DNA of 64,000 nucleotides from Hyphomicrobiales bacterium (GCA_900472785.1 UCJH01000018.1:1-64000); one strand, 5' to 3'. Positions 1 to 9,263 are shown, counted from the first letter of the stretch. The notes: generated from the letters alone by a model not told the origin. A program made the numbers and translations.

Positions 1-3
1 AAG

Positions 4-111
4 CCCGAGGATGACGACTTGAGAGGTTTGAAAAAAGCTCCTATCGGACAGAGCCAGTTGTTTCCCCCAAGTCCTCCTCCCCTCCGTCATCCTCGGGCCT
101 GACCCGAGGAT
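4..111. repeat. Inverted pair of REP-like palindromic elements
   Basis: Positions 89-111 form a hairpin with perfect 9-bp arms (89-97 and 103-111) around a 5-nt loop. The 13 bases at 85-97 recur as an exact reverse complement at 4-16, so a second, edge-truncated copy lies in the opposite orientation. Paired palindromes of this kind are typical of dispersed REP/BIME-like repeats in Rhizobiales intergenic DNA. Family membership is inferred from the form; genome copy number cannot be seen here. Confidence 0.6.
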
Positions 112-184
112 CCACAGCCAAGCCCTCATAAGCCGGCCGCCTCCCAAAAAAAATCATCCCCGTTTTCCCCGCCCTCGTCACCTG

Positions 185-560
185 TGCCTATAATGGCCTC
201 GTCCCGCCATCGGATACACCGGATGAGCGTTGCCGGCGAGGCGGGACCGGTGCCCTGGGGGATGGCGGAACGCCCGCTTCAGACCGGGGGCTGCGGGAAA
301 GGTGGTTCTCCTCCGGACATTTGGATGGTCCGGGCGTGCCGGGCGTGCTCCGCCGTCGAAGGACGGTCCTGGGCACAAGCCCCGCCTTAGTGAAAGGCCT
401 GGCGGGTAAGAGGTCGGGCCGAGGCATCGGAGGCTTGCGTTCCAAAAGAACAGAAGCGCAGAAGAACCTGAGAAGCGCGGCAAAAGACACCGAAACGGGG
501 CACGGCACGTGTCACCTTACTACTTCTACCTGAGGCACCCGTCGTGCCCCGGCCGAATGC
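185..560 (+). other. GC-rich structured stretch without a convincing gene; candidate structured RNA
   Basis: No reading frame here has a plausible start, ribosome site and recognisable protein. A TATAAT element at 187-192 could be a -10 box. The plus strand can fold extensively: roughly 239-258 pairs with 368-386, a helix inside that joins about 265-277 to 336-350, small hairpins form near 312-335 and 351-364, and a 9-bp stem joins 496-504 to 543-551. Hallmarks of RNase P RNA, SRP RNA and tmRNA were looked for and not found. It may be an unrecognised non-coding RNA, a long leader, or decayed DNA. Identity is unknown. Confidence 0.3.
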
Positions 561-612
561 ACGTTGGAACCCACGGCGAGAGATCGCGCGTGGACGACCG
601 GCGTGGACGCAA

Positions 613-642
613 TTGACTTTTCCCCTTGCCCTTGCCGATAAG
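613..642 (+). promoter_or_regulatory. Candidate promoter for the aldo/keto reductase gene
   Basis: A TTGACT -35-like hexamer at 613-618 is followed after 18 bases by GATAAG at 637-642, about 65 bases upstream of the gene start at 707. The -35 is good and the -10 is weak; recognised by eye only. Confidence 0.35.
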
Positions 643-706
643 AAGCACAGATGAACGGCGCACGGCGACACTCCGATGGGGAGATGTCGCGCAGGAGATA
701 TCGACC

Positions 707-1693
707 ATGAAGAACAGAACCCTGGGGCGCACCGGCGCCTCCATTTCGGAAATCGGCTTCGGCGCCTGGCAGATCGGCGGCTCATGGGGCGATGTCAGCG
801 AGGAGGACGGCAAGCGCGCGCTCAATGCGGCGCTCGATTCCGGCGTTACCTTCATCGACACCGCGGATGTCTATGGCGACGGCCGCTCGGAAAAGATCAT
901 TGCCGCCGTTCTCAAGGAACGCGGCGGTGAAAAACCGTTCGTCGCCACCAAGGCCGGGCGCCGGCTCAATCCGCATGTCGCCGATGGCTATACCGGTGCC
1001 AATATCGAGACCTTCATCGACCGGAGCCTGAAAAACCTCGGTGTCGAAACCCTCGATCTCGTGCAACTGCATTGCCCGCCGACCGAGGTTTTCTACCGGC
1101 CGGACATGTTCGGCGCGCTCGACGAGCTGACGATCAAGGGCAAGATCCGCAATTACGGCGTCTCCGTCTCGACCGTCGAGGAAGGCCTGAAAGCCGTCGA
1201 ATATCCGGGCGTGGCGACGATCCAGATCATCTATAACATCTTCCGCCAGCGCCCGCACGACCTGTTCTTCACGCAGGCGCAAAAGAAGAATGTCGGCATC
1301 ATCGTCCGCGTGCCGCTGGCGTCCGGCCTGCTCTCCGGCAAGATCACCGCGAACACGGCCTTTGCCGCCGACGACCATCGCGTCTTCAATCGCAACGGCG
1401 AGTTCTTCGACGTCGGCGAGACCTTTGCCGGCGTGCCGTTCGAGGTAGCCCTCGAAGCGGTCGAGCAGTTGCGCCCGCTGGTGCCGGAAGGTGTTTCGAT
1501 GGCGCCGTTCGCCTTGCGCTGGATTCTCGAAAGCCAGGCCGTGTCCGTTGTCATCCCCGGCGCCCGCAACGAGGCTCAGGCCCAATCGAACGCCTCAGCC
1601 AGCGCCTTGCCGATGATCCAGACCGAAACCATGGAGGCGATCAAGGACATCTACGAGCGGCTGATCAAGGTCCACGTTCACCAGAAATGGTAG
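707..1693 (+). CDS. Aldo/keto reductase
   Basis: A 328-residue NAD(P)H-dependent oxidoreductase of the aldo/keto reductase superfamily (TIM barrel, cytoplasmic). The catalytic tetrad is visible: Asp51, Tyr56, Lys82 (in VATKAG) and His122 (in VQLHCP). The C-terminal cofactor-binding segment with VSVVIPGARN is also present. The ATG at 707 was chosen over upstream in-frame codons because AGGAGA lies at 692-697 and the family's usual N-terminus (NRTLGRTG) begins directly after it. The physiological substrate cannot be inferred. The gene stands alone, with a hairpin just downstream. A second member of the same superfamily is encoded at 19,459-20,505. Confidence 0.93.
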   Translation: MKNRTLGRTGASISEIGFGAWQIGGSWGDVSEEDGKRALNAALDSGVTFIDTADVYGDGRSEKIIAAVLKERGGEKPFVATKAGRRLNPHVADGYTGANIETFIDRSLKNLGVETLDLVQLHCPPTEVFYRPDMFGALDELTIKGKIRNYGVSVSTVEEGLKAVEYPGVATIQIIYNIFRQRPHDLFFTQAQKKNVGIIVRVPLASGLLSGKITANTAFAADDHRVFNRNGEFFDVGETFAGVPFEVALEAVEQLRPLVPEGVSMAPFALRWILESQAVSVVIPGARNEAQAQSNASASALPMIQTETMEAIKDIYERLIKVHVHQKW

Positions 1694-1705
1694 GGCCGAA
1701 AAAAC

Positions 1706-1726
1706 GAGGGCCGGTCTCCGGCCCTC
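1706..1726. terminator. Stem-loop after the aldo/keto reductase
   Basis: Perfect 9-bp arms (1706-1714 and 1718-1726) flank a 3-nt loop 12 bases after the stop codon. There is no T run on the plus strand; the run of T needed for an intrinsic terminator lies on the minus strand. It could be a weak or opposite-direction terminator. Confidence 0.35.
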
Positions 1727-1832
1727 CGCTGCGGGTGCCACAAGGCCCATCAGCCGCGGCCTCGGTCGAACGTCTCCGGACTTCGCGCATTGAGGACGGC
1801 AAGCGTCGCGTGAATATCCGGAGGACATGAAA

Positions 1833-2279
1833 ATGGACGCGCGCACTTCTTTCGATCTGGACCGTTTCGTCGACGCACAGGCCGGCGTCTATCCATTGGC
1901 CCTGGCCGAACTTGCGGGCGGGCAGAAACGGACCCACTGGATGTGGTTCGTGTTTCCGCAGATTGTCGGGCTCGGACGGTCGCAGACCGCAGCCCATTTC
2001 GCGATCCGCAGCACCGCGGAGGCGATAGCCTATCTGCAGCACCCGCTGCTGGGTCCACGCCTGATCGAAGCGACGCGCACGGTCAACGCGTTAAAAGACA
2101 AGACCGCCCACGCCATCTTCGGATCGCCTGACGATCTCAAATTCCATTCGTCCCTGACGCTGTTTTACCATGTCGCCGAAAACGAGGACTGTTTCGAAGA
2201 GGGATTGAGCCGCTATTTCGACGGGGAGAAAGACGCGAAAACCCTGGAAATCCTCAGCGCCATGGAGGCGTCAGAGTGA
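1833..2279 (+). CDS. DUF1810 family protein
   Basis: A 148-residue cytoplasmic protein of the DUF1810 family, recognised by the N-terminal FDLDRFVDAQ segment, the HWMWFVFPQ motif, and the central run in which helices follow LGPRL and FGSPDDLKFHSSLTLF. The length is usual for the family. No biochemical role is established for this family. Two ATG codons are possible, at 1827 and 1833. GGAGG at 1820-1824 is only 2 bases from the first and 8 bases from the second, so the second was chosen. It lies alone between the aldo/keto reductase and tRNA-Arg. Confidence 0.85.
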   Translation: MDARTSFDLDRFVDAQAGVYPLALAELAGGQKRTHWMWFVFPQIVGLGRSQTAAHFAIRSTAEAIAYLQHPLLGPRLIEATRTVNALKDKTAHAIFGSPDDLKFHSSLTLFYHVAENEDCFEEGLSRYFDGEKDAKTLEILSAMEASE

Positions 2280-2337
2280 ATTCCATTCACCTGGACCACA
2301 GGCAAATTCCATATCATCGGCAAAAACTGGAAGGGAA

Positions 2338-2414
2338 TGGCGCACCCGGAACGATTCGAACGTCCGACCCTCAGATTCGTAGTCTGATGCTCTATCCAGC
2401 TGAGCTACGGGTGC
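2338..2414 (-). tRNA. tRNA-Arg (anticodon ACG)
   Basis: Read on the minus strand, 77 nt fold into a complete cloverleaf: 7-bp acceptor stem (GCACCCG with CGGGTGC), D arm with AGCTGG, 5-bp anticodon stem TCAGA/TCTGA, loop CTACGAA giving anticodon ACG, a 5-nt variable loop, and a T arm with TTCGAAT. The CCA end is encoded. ACG, read as inosine-CG after A34 deamination, decodes CGU, CGC and CGA. A T-rich stretch follows the 3' end. Confidence 0.97.
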
Positions 2415-2584
2415 TTTTCGCTGCGGCGAGAACCGCTTGCGTGGCGATCCTCTAAAACGTCCGCCGGGGGATTGCAAGCGAATTTCCGTGAAAAAAATCA
2501 TTTTTACCGGAAGACTGCCACAGCCTCGTAACGGAAGCCTGCATATGCGGGCTTTCGGCATAAACCGCACGAGCGGCAATCATC

Positions 2585-4069
2585 TCAATGCCTTGCCTTC
2601 GACCGGAACACGTCGAGCGGCACCGGACGATCCGGCAGTTCGATGCGGAACTGGGTGCCGGGGCCTGCCTTTTCGACCAGAGCGATCGTGCCGCCATGCG
2701 CCAGCACGAGTTCCCGGGCGATCGCAAGCCCGAGCCCGGTGCCGCCGGAGCGGGCCGAGCCGCGAAAGGCGGCAAACAGGTTTTCGCGCGCCTTGGGCGG
2801 CATGCCCGGACCATTGTCATCGACGGTGATGCTGACAACGCTGCCGGTGCGCATGGCCGAGACAGAGACGATCCGCATGCCGTCCGCGCTCGAGGCGTCG
2901 TTCATCAGCGCCTGCACGGCATTCCGGCAGATATTGTGGACGACGCGGAACAGTTGCTCGCTGTCGGCATCGACCTGCAGGTCGTCGGCAATCTGGATGC
3001 GGAATTCGATATCGGATTTCGGGTCGATGGCCAGCATCTCCGAGACATCGGCGACCAGCGGACGAAGCTGGACGAAGCGGCGATGCGGCTCCGGTTCGGT
3101 CGTTCGCCCGTAGGACAGGACCTCGGTCGTGTAGCCCACGGCCCGGTCGATGCTGCGCAAAAGGGTCGGTGCGAAGCGCTTGACGATCGGATCGTCGACA
3201 TCGGCGAGACGATCGGAAATCAGCTGCGCCGACGACAGGATGTTGCGCATGTCATGATTGATCTTCGACACGGCAAGACCGAGATCGGCCAGATTCTTCT
3301 GCTGCTTCAGCGTCTTCTGCAGATGCTGCTGCATGCTGGCGAGATGCTGGCCGGCGACCGAGAGTTCATCGGCGCCAGCGGATGCCGACAGGACACGCGC
3401 CGGATCGGATGGATCGGCGGAAAAAGCCTGCATGCTCGCCGTCATCCGGCGGATCGGGCGGATCATCAGGCGATTGATCGACAGGAAGATCAGCGCGGCG
3501 GTGATCAGCGAAATCACCAGCGAGACGAAAAAGACGGTGCGGGCATAGACCAGCATCGCCTTGCGCAGGCTCGAATCCTCCATGACCAGTTCGATCGTCG
3601 CGTCGCTGTCGCCGACCGGCCCGAACACTCGGAGAATCTTGTCGCCGCCGAACAGCAGCGTATCGAAGGCCTCGCCGATGGCGGCGATCGGCGTCATCGC
3701 GGAAAGGTCGTATTGCTCGTCGACCTCCGGCGGCATGTCGACGGCGGCGACGAGCCGCGATTCGCTCTTCCGGCGCAGCACGATGGCCTTGGTGCCCGTC
3801 GCCATCAGCGTGTCCTCCTGGACCGGGCGGGAGAGTTCGACATTTTCCAGCCCATCGACCACGATGGCGGCGGCGGCGGCGGTGTTCAACCGGTCCTCCA
3901 GCCAGCGCAGCCGCATGCTGGCGATGGACGGCACGAAGATCAGGACTTCGGCCAGCATGACGAAAATCACGGTGAGCAGCAGCAGCCGTCCCGAAAGCCC
4001 CCGGAAGAACCAGGCCCGCATCGGCGGTTTTTCAAGCGCAGCGTCGCGCGCCGTGTCGTCCATCATCAT
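2585..4069 (-). CDS. Membrane sensor histidine kinase (orphan)
   Basis: A 494-residue histidine kinase. Hydrophobic segments at about residues 27-50 and 177-199 bracket a periplasmic sensor region of about 125 residues. These are followed by a HAMP-like linker, a dimerisation domain with phospho-acceptor His272 in KINHDMRN, and an ATPase domain with DDNGPGM and GTGLGLAIA boxes. The His is followed by Asp rather than the more common Glu. No response regulator is adjacent, so the partner is encoded elsewhere. Three consecutive ATG codons end at 4069; an in-frame TTG lies upstream at 4090, but the ATG cluster is the more likely start. The signal sensed is unknown. Confidence 0.9.
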   Translation of the reverse strand: MMMDDTARDAALEKPPMRAWFFRGLSGRLLLLTVIFVMLAEVLIFVPSIASMRLRWLEDRLNTAAAAAIVVDGLENVELSRPVQEDTLMATGTKAIVLRRKSESRLVAAVDMPPEVDEQYDLSAMTPIAAIGEAFDTLLFGGDKILRVFGPVGDSDATIELVMEDSSLRKAMLVYARTVFFVSLVISLITAALIFLSINRLMIRPIRRMTASMQAFSADPSDPARVLSASAGADELSVAGQHLASMQQHLQKTLKQQKNLADLGLAVSKINHDMRNILSSAQLISDRLADVDDPIVKRFAPTLLRSIDRAVGYTTEVLSYGRTTEPEPHRRFVQLRPLVADVSEMLAIDPKSDIEFRIQIADDLQVDADSEQLFRVVHNICRNAVQALMNDASSADGMRIVSVSAMRTGSVVSITVDDNGPGMPPKARENLFAAFRGSARSGGTGLGLAIARELVLAHGGTIALVEKAGPGTQFRIELPDRPVPLDVFRSKARH

Positions 4070-4187
4070 GCACTTTTCCCATGGCTTCAACCGAAGCGTC
4101 GCAGGAACCGGATGATCGCGCGGACGAACGGCTGGCGTGCCGATGGCTATGATAGGCGATCACGCCGCGTTTTCCAATTGCCGTCAT

Positions 4188-4213
4188 CGCCCGGCAGGCC
4201 TTGATGCCGGGCG
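4188..4213. repeat. Possible REP-like hairpin
   Basis: Nine-base arms (4188-4196 and 4205-4213) flank an 8-nt loop in the gap between the histidine kinase and the chemoreceptor genes. It begins with the same CGTCAT start as the element at 85-111. It may be a diverged member of the same class; one hairpin alone is weak evidence. Confidence 0.3.
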
Positions 4214-4280
4214 GCGAATTTTCAGCGATTTTCGCGGGACGCAGGACTTTGAAGTATCACGGAAGGCAGGGCCGCAAACA

Positions 4281-4318
4281 GCACCGTCCGCAGTGGCCTT
4301 AGCCGCTGCGGACGGTGC
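4281..4318 (-). terminator. Stem-loop downstream of the chemoreceptor gene
   Basis: Perfect 13-bp arms (4281-4293 and 4306-4318) enclose a 12-nt loop, starting 17 bases after the chemoreceptor stop codon. The following minus-strand sequence has only a short T-rich run, so termination is likely but not of the strongest type. Confidence 0.6.
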
Positions 4319-4335
4319 ATGTCAAAAGGTCGGGA

Positions 4336-6345
4336 TCAGAATTCTTCCCATGTATCCTTGGAGACTGCGGCACTCGTCGAGCCGCCGCCAAAGGCGCGGG
4401 CAACAGTGCCCAGCATCCGGCGGGCCGGAGACGCGACCGGGCGGGCGGCCTCGCGGACAGGAGCGGGCGCAGCACCGCGCACGCTGCCCTGATCGACTTT
4501 GAACTGCCCGACCAGACGCGCGAGGTTGTCGGCTTCGGCCGACAGCTTGTGGGTCGCGGCATTCGCTTCCTCGACCATCGCGGCGTTCTGCTGCGTCACC
4601 TGGTCCATCTGGTTGACGGCGGTGCTGACTTCGCCAAGACCCGTCGACTGCTCGCGCGCCGCAACGGCGATCGAGTGGATGTGGTCGTTGATCTTCAGGA
4701 CGCTGGCTTCGATCTGCCCGAGAACGACGCCCGTTTCCTGCACGAGCTTGACGCCGGTCGCGACTTCCGTGCCGGATTTCGAAATCAGGCCCTTGATATC
4801 CTTGGCAGCGCTGGCTGCCCGCTGGGCCAGTTCGCGAACCTCCTGGGCAACGACCGCAAAGCCCTTGCCTGCATCCCCGGCACGGGCTGCCTCGACGCCG
4901 GCATTCAGCGCCAGAAGGTTGGTCTGGAAGGCAATCTCGTCGATGACGTTGGTGATCTGGCCGATCTCGTTGGAGGCCTGCTCGATCCGGCCCATGGCGC
5001 TGACGGTGTTGCGGACGACCTCGCCGGACTGCGCGGCGCTCTGCTTGGCCTCGGTGACCATGACGGTCGCCTCCTGGGCGCGGTCCGTGGAGTTGCGCAC
5101 CGCAACCGTGATTTCGTCGAGCGCTGCGGAGGTCTGCTCGAGGGCGGCGGCCTGCTGTTCGGTACGGCGCGACAGGTCGTCGGTGGCCGAGCGAAGCTCG
5201 GACGAATTGCCGTTGATCGAATCTGTGGTCGTGCGCACTTCGCGCAGCGCCCGCTGCAGCGTCGACAGCGAATCGTTGACGTTCGTCTGCAATTCGGCGA
5301 AGGCGCCCTGGAACTGGCCTTCCATGCTCTGTGTCAGGTCGCCCGTCGCCAGGCTGGCAATAACCCGGCGGGTCGCGTTGATGCCGGTGTCGACGCTGTC
5401 CACCAGTGCGTTGACGCTACCGGCGAAGCGGTTGAGATCTTCGTCCTGATAGTCCTTGTTGATGCGCTGGGTGAAATCTCCGGCGGCCGCAGCCGCAACG
5501 ACCGCAGCGATGCTCGACTGCAGGTCCTCGCTTTTCTGACGCAGGCTCGTTTCATGGAGATTGTGCTCCTGGATCACCAGGCCATTGCGCTTGAAGACTT
5601 CGACAGCCGCTGCCATCTCGCCGATTTCGTCCTTGCGGCCCGCGAAGGGAACCGCAACGCTGAGATCGCCATCGGCGAGCAGCTTCATCTTTTCCGTCAG
5701 ATGCAGGATCGGACGGCTCAGCTGGTTGCGGCCGATGTAGAAGGCGACGCTTGCTCCCAACGCCAGGCCGAAGCCGGTGGTGATGAGGACCAGCATGACC
5801 ATCGTCGACTTGAAGGCGGCGATATCGTCCTTGATGGCGGTCAGGGCGTCGCGGTCCGTGGTGACGACGGCGTCGATCTCGGCCTGGAAGGCCTTGCGGT
5901 TGGCGCGGTTCAGATCGTTGTTGCCCTGTTCGTTCGCGGCCTTGGGAGAGACTTCCTGGCCAAGACGGGCCGTTTCGGCGCGGAAGGTGCGGAATTCGGC
6001 AGCGCGCTTGACCACGGCTTCGAAGGCCGGGAGCTGTTCAGCCGGGACCTGCGGGCGCCAATCGGCCAGAAGCGCATCGATCTTGTCGAGGCCGCCGAGC
6101 AGGCCCTCGGCGAATGTCTTTGCCTTTTCCACGCTGGCGGCGCCGTAGATGCCACGCGATTCCATGACGACCCCGGTCACCAGGCGATTCAGCCGTTCGC
6201 CCTTGAAAGCCCGGTCGGATGCGTTTTCATAATCGCGCAACTTGTCATTGTATTCCGATACGACCGTAAGCGCGATGCCGCTGACCAGTAGGGCAATCAG
6301 GCTCATGACCGCTAGAATAAGATAGATTTTGCCGCGAATTTTCAT
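4336..6345 (-). CDS. Methyl-accepting chemotaxis protein
   Basis: A 669-residue transmembrane chemoreceptor. A first membrane helix at about residues 7-29 and a second at about 190-212 bracket a helical periplasmic ligand domain. HAMP-type segments and a long cytoplasmic signalling coiled coil follow, with the conserved hairpin tip around [19 protein letters not shown]. The last residues are DTWEEF, which resembles the NWE-[ST]-F tether that binds CheR/CheB in other chemoreceptors. The ATG at 6345 was preferred to 6360 because GGAGAGG lies 6 bases before it. It is monocistronic, with a hairpin downstream and a CtrA-like box upstream. The ligand is unknown. Confidence 0.95.
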   Translation of the reverse strand: MKIRGKIYLILAVMSLIALLVSGIALTVVSEYNDKLRDYENASDRAFKGERLNRLVTGVVMESRGIYGAASVEKAKTFAEGLLGGLDKIDALLADWRPQVPAEQLPAFEAVVKRAAEFRTFRAETARLGQEVSPKAANEQGNNDLNRANRKAFQAEIDAVVTTDRDALTAIKDDIAAFKSTMVMLVLITTGFGLALGASVAFYIGRNQLSRPILHLTEKMKLLADGDLSVAVPFAGRKDEIGEMAAAVEVFKRNGLVIQEHNLHETSLRQKSEDLQSSIAAVVAAAAAGDFTQRINKDYQDEDLNRFAGSVNALVDSVDTGINATRRVIASLATGDLTQSMEGQFQGAFAELQTNVNDSLSTLQRALREVRTTTDSINGNSSELRSATDDLSRRTEQQAAALEQTSAALDEITVAVRNSTDRAQEATVMVTEAKQSAAQSGEVVRNTVSAMGRIEQASNEIGQITNVIDEIAFQTNLLALNAGVEAARAGDAGKGFAVVAQEVRELAQRAASAAKDIKGLISKSGTEVATGVKLVQETGVVLGQIEASVLKINDHIHSIAVAAREQSTGLGEVSTAVNQMDQVTQQNAAMVEEANAATHKLSAEADNLARLVGQFKVDQGSVRGAAPAPVREAARPVASPARRMLGTVARAFGGGSTSAAVSKDTWEEF

Positions 6346-6474
6346 TGCATGCCTCTCCATGGAACCGAAACGAGCCCGACGGGGTGCTTTCAGTCACTCA
6401 AACATGCGTCGATAATATTCGATCACTGGTTAACGAAGCTTTTTGGAAAACCTTAAAAATCTGGCGAGTTCCGA

Positions 6475-6489
6475 TTAACCATTTGGTAA
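6475..6489. promoter_or_regulatory. CtrA-like binding site upstream of the chemoreceptor
   Basis: TTAACCATTTGGTAA fits the TTAA-N7-TTAA form with one mismatch and includes the TTAACCAT half-site known for CtrA of alphaproteobacteria. It lies about 130 bases upstream of the chemoreceptor start. Motility genes are common CtrA targets; the assignment is by motif only. Confidence 0.4.
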
Positions 6490-6619
6490 GCCATAAAAAT
6501 TAGCATGGCCTAATAATTCAATCAGTGATTGAAAGATTTCAGCCGTTCTGCCGGCTGTATCCCGACTTTCAACGATGCGGCACCGGCCAACCCGCACCCC
6601 GAGCATTTCAGCGCGGGAA

Positions 6620-6648
6620 TTGACTCCGCGTGGATTTTGCCCTTATAA
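6620..6648 (+). promoter_or_regulatory. Promoter of rpmH-rnpA-yidC
   Basis: TTGACT at 6620-6625 and TTATAA at 6643-6648 are separated by exactly 17 bases, close to the housekeeping-sigma consensus. The gap to the rpmH start is about 115 bases. Together with the tight packing of the genes downstream, this suggests one strong promoter for the operon. Confidence 0.7.
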
Positions 6649-6762
6649 GCCGCGCACGTCCGGTCAACCTGCGTTGCCCTATGGCCATGCCATGTCCGGA
6701 ACGTAACGCTCCTTGCTAAAAAGCAAACCCAAGAAGGGCCGCACACCGCGGTGTTAAAATAA

Positions 6763-6900
6763 ATGACGAAGCGTACCTACCAACCGTCCAAGCTTGTTCG
6801 CAAGCGCCGGCACGGCTTCCGTGCTCGTATCGCCACAAAGGGTGGCCGCAAGGTCATCATCGCCCGTCGGGCTCGTGGCCGCAAGCGTCTGTCGGCGTAA
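6763..6900 (+). CDS. rpmH: 50S ribosomal protein L34
   Basis: A 45-residue, very basic protein of the large ribosomal subunit. It has the family signature [18 protein letters not shown] after the start and a C-terminus rich in Arg and Lys (GRKRLSA), so nothing is missing. It is the first gene of the rpmH-rnpA-yidC operon, 14 bases before rnpA. The pairing of L34 with the RNase P protein is nearly universal in bacteria. It is too short to stand out by length alone, but the match is unmistakable. Confidence 0.98.
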   Translation: MTKRTYQPSKLVRKRRHGFRARIATKGGRKVIIARRARGRKRLSA

Positions 6901-6914
6901 GCCGGCTTTGCCCG

Positions 6915-7322
6915 ATGACAGATCGCGGGCGAACGACGTCAAGCAACGATGACATAACTGCCGGGCGGCTGAAAAGCCGCCCGCAGTTTCTTGCCGTGCG
7001 TGCAGGAGAGCAACGGAAGGGGCCGCTGTTCCTTCTGGAGGTCCTCGACCGCAACGCGCCGCAGGACCCTCCCCGCGCCGGTTTTACGGTGACGAAGAAA
7101 CACGGCAATGCCGTGGAACGCAACCGAATGCGACGACGCCTCAAGGAGGCGGTGCGGCTATCTGCCGGATTTGCAATGAAGCCCGGACACGACTATGTGA
7201 TTGTCGCCCGACGCGACCTTCTGAATGCCCCCTTCGAGCGGATCATCAAAAGCCTTCGCGACCGCATTGAGAACAAGCCGAAACATAAGCGGCCCGAACA
7301 GGCCGGCTCCAGGAAAGAATGA
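6915..7322 (+). CDS. rnpA: Ribonuclease P protein component
   Basis: A 135-residue basic protein that assists RNase P RNA in trimming the 5' leader of pre-tRNAs. The RNR signature is visible in [16 protein letters not shown], preceded by the [12 protein letters not shown] strand. There is no strong ribosome site before the ATG at 6915, so translation may depend on coupling with rpmH. The 3' end overlaps the yidC start by 4 bases. The small yidD gene that often sits between rnpA and yidC elsewhere is absent here. Confidence 0.96.
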   Translation: MTDRGRTTSSNDDITAGRLKSRPQFLAVRAGEQRKGPLFLLEVLDRNAPQDPPRAGFTVTKKHGNAVERNRMRRRLKEAVRLSAGFAMKPGHDYVIVARRDLLNAPFERIIKSLRDRIENKPKHKRPEQAGSRKE

Positions 7323-9172
7323 TGGAAAAAAACCGCAATTACTTCGTGGCAATTGCCCTGTCCGTGCTCATCCTGATTGCCTGGCAGTTCTTTTACGTCA
7401 ATCCGAAGATCGAGAGAGAGCGGCTCGCAGCGGAAGCCCAGCAGGCGCAGACGCAGGCCACCGGCACGGATACGACCAAGCAGGCGATCCCCGGACAGAC
7501 GCAGCCGGCGAACGGCGCGGTTCCCGGCGCCAGCGAGAGCCGTGAACAGGCGATCGCCAAGTCTGCCCGCGTGACCATCGATACGCAGGCGCTGAGCGGC
7601 TCGATCAACCTGACCGGCGCGCGCTTCGACGACCTGAAGCTCAAGGAATACCACGAGACCGTCGACGACAAGAGCCCGCTGATCACGCTTTTCAGCCCGG
7701 CGGATACGCCCGAAGGCTATTTCACCGAACTCGGTTATATCGGCAACGAGGAGACCGGTACCGTTCCCGGCCCGACGACGGTCTGGACGCTGAAGAGCGG
7801 CGACAAGCTGACGACGGCCACACCGGTGACGCTGACCTTCACCAACGAGAAGGGCGTGGTCTTCACCCGCACGATCTCGATCGACGATCATTTCATGTTC
7901 CAGGTGACCGATGCCATCAACAATGGCGGCACGGCGCCGGTTTCGCTTTCGTCCTATGGCCGCGTCACCCGCTTCAACAAGCCGACGACGCCGAGCATCT
8001 ACGTGCTGCACGAAGGCTTTATCGGCGTGATCGGCGAGCATGGGCTCAACGAAGTTGCCTACGGCAAGGTCGAGGACGAAGCACCCATTCAGCCCGGCAA
8101 GACGACGACCGGCTGGCTCGGCATCACCGACAAATACTGGGCGGCAGCGATCGTTCCGCCGCAGGCAACGCCGTATGAGGCCAAGTTCGCGCATTTCCCG
8201 GACGGACGCCCGCGCTATCAGGCAGACTACAAGCAGGATGCCGTGACGATCGCGCCCGGCCAGTCCACTGAAATCAAGAACCTCGTCTTTGCCGGCGCCA
8301 AAGAAGTTTCAGTTGTCCAGAGCTACTCAAAGGATGACAGCTGGTTCAGCTCGATGTTTTCGAGATTCACGAATACCGACACGACGAAGTCGGCGACTTA
8401 TGCCATCCCGCAATTCGACCTGCTGATCGACTGGGGCTGGTTCTATTTCATCACCAAGCCGATGTTCATGCTGATGGACTTCTTCTTCCGCTATTTCGGC
8501 AACTTCGGCATCGCCATCCTGATGACGACCGTCGTCGTCAAGCTTTTGTTCTTCCCGCTTGCCAACAAGCAGTATTCCTCGATGGCGAACATGAAGAAGG
8601 TTCAGCCGAAGATGGAGGAACTGAAGAAGAAGCACGGCGACGACCGCATGGCGCTGCAGCAGGGCATGATGCAGCTCTACAAGGAAGAAAAGATCAACCC
8701 GATCGCCGGTTGCTGGCCGATCCTCCTGCAGATCCCCGTGTTCTTCGCGCTTTACAAGGTGATCTACGTCACCATCGAAATGCGCCACGCGCCGTTCTTC
8801 GGCTGGATCCAGGATCTGTCCGCGCCCGATCCGACGTCGGTGTTCAATCTCTTCGGCCTGCTTCCCTATGAAGTACCGCATATGCTGCTGATCGGCGTCT
8901 GGCCGCTGATCATGGGTGTCACCATGTTCCTGCAGATGCGCATGAATCCGACGCCGCCGGATCCGACCCAGGCGATGCTGTTCACCTGGATGCCGGTTGT
9001 CTTCACCTTCATGCTGTCGACCTTCCCGGCCGGCCTTGTCATCTACTGGGCCTGGAACAACACGCTGTCGATCGCCCAGCAGGCGATCATCATGAAGCGC
9101 CAGGGCGTCAAGGTCGAACTGTTCGACAATCTCAAGGGGTTGTTCTCCAAGAAACCCAAGCCGGCCGAATAG
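7319..9172 (+). CDS. yidC: Membrane protein insertase YidC (long Gram-negative type)
   Basis: A 617-residue inner-membrane insertase that places membrane proteins alone or with SecYEG. It has an N-terminal membrane anchor (about residues 7-22) and a large periplasmic beta domain to about residue 360. The five-helix core follows, with the cytoplasmic hairpin containing [19 protein letters not shown] and the conserved [22 protein letters not shown] segment. The start ATGATG overlaps the rnpA stop, preceded by AGGAAAG, so translation is coupled. A strong intrinsic terminator follows, closing the operon. Confidence 0.98.
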   Translation: MMEKNRNYFVAIALSVLILIAWQFFYVNPKIERERLAAEAQQAQTQATGTDTTKQAIPGQTQPANGAVPGASESREQAIAKSARVTIDTQALSGSINLTGARFDDLKLKEYHETVDDKSPLITLFSPADTPEGYFTELGYIGNEETGTVPGPTTVWTLKSGDKLTTATPVTLTFTNEKGVVFTRTISIDDHFMFQVTDAINNGGTAPVSLSSYGRVTRFNKPTTPSIYVLHEGFIGVIGEHGLNEVAYGKVEDEAPIQPGKTTTGWLGITDKYWAAAIVPPQATPYEAKFAHFPDGRPRYQADYKQDAVTIAPGQSTEIKNLVFAGAKEVSVVQSYSKDDSWFSSMFSRFTNTDTTKSATYAIPQFDLLIDWGWFYFITKPMFMLMDFFFRYFGNFGIAILMTTVVVKLLFFPLANKQYSSMANMKKVQPKMEELKKKHGDDRMALQQGMMQLYKEEKINPIAGCWPILLQIPVFFALYKVIYVTIEMRHAPFFGWIQDLSAPDPTSVFNLFGLLPYEVPHMLLIGVWPLIMGVTMFLQMRMNPTPPDPTQAMLFTWMPVVFTFMLSTFPAGLVIYWAWNNTLSIAQQAIIMKRQGVKVELFDNLKGLFSKKPKPAE

Positions 9173-9193
9173 CCGCGCAGAGCTTCGCATTCC

Positions 9194-9225
9194 AAAGGCC
9201 CCGGATCACCTCCGGGGCCTTTTTG
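9194..9225 (+). terminator. Intrinsic terminator after yidC
   Basis: A 12-bp perfect stem (9194-9205 with 9211-9222) and 5-nt loop end in a run of T, 21 bases after the yidC stop codon. Confidence 0.92.
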
Positions 9226-9263
9226 TATCGGTCCTTGCGACATCAAGCCTGCGACAGCCATGT

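Larger units (their letters stand above)
6361..6762. other. 402-bp divergent intergenic region between the chemoreceptor and rpmH
   Basis: No gene is visible. The first half is AT-rich and holds several TTAA tracts, including the CtrA-like box, presumably part of the chemoreceptor promoter region. The second half holds the rpmH promoter and a leader of about 110 nt before rpmH. No dnaA gene or cluster of DnaA boxes accompanies rpmH here. Confidence 0.6.

Noticed and set aside
185-560. RNase P RNA, SRP RNA or tmRNA in the left gene-free region
   Set aside because: A GTGAAAGG...GGGTAAGAG stretch recalls part of RNase P RNA, but the essential GAGGAAAGTCC and ACAGAA...GGCTTA blocks are absent; the SRP tetraloop region and tmRNA tag or acceptor sequences are also absent.
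4315-6291. Long open frame on the plus strand opposite the first chemoreceptor
   Set aside because: It is the antisense of a clear chemoreceptor gene, has a composition dominated by Gly, Asp, Arg and Ala as expected of GC-rich shadow frames, and lacks a ribosome site and any family match.
6361-6762. Replication origin near rpmH
   Set aside because: rpmH adjoins dnaA and oriC in many bacteria, but no dnaA gene, DnaA-box cluster or other origin sign is seen; in rhizobia the origin usually lies elsewhere.
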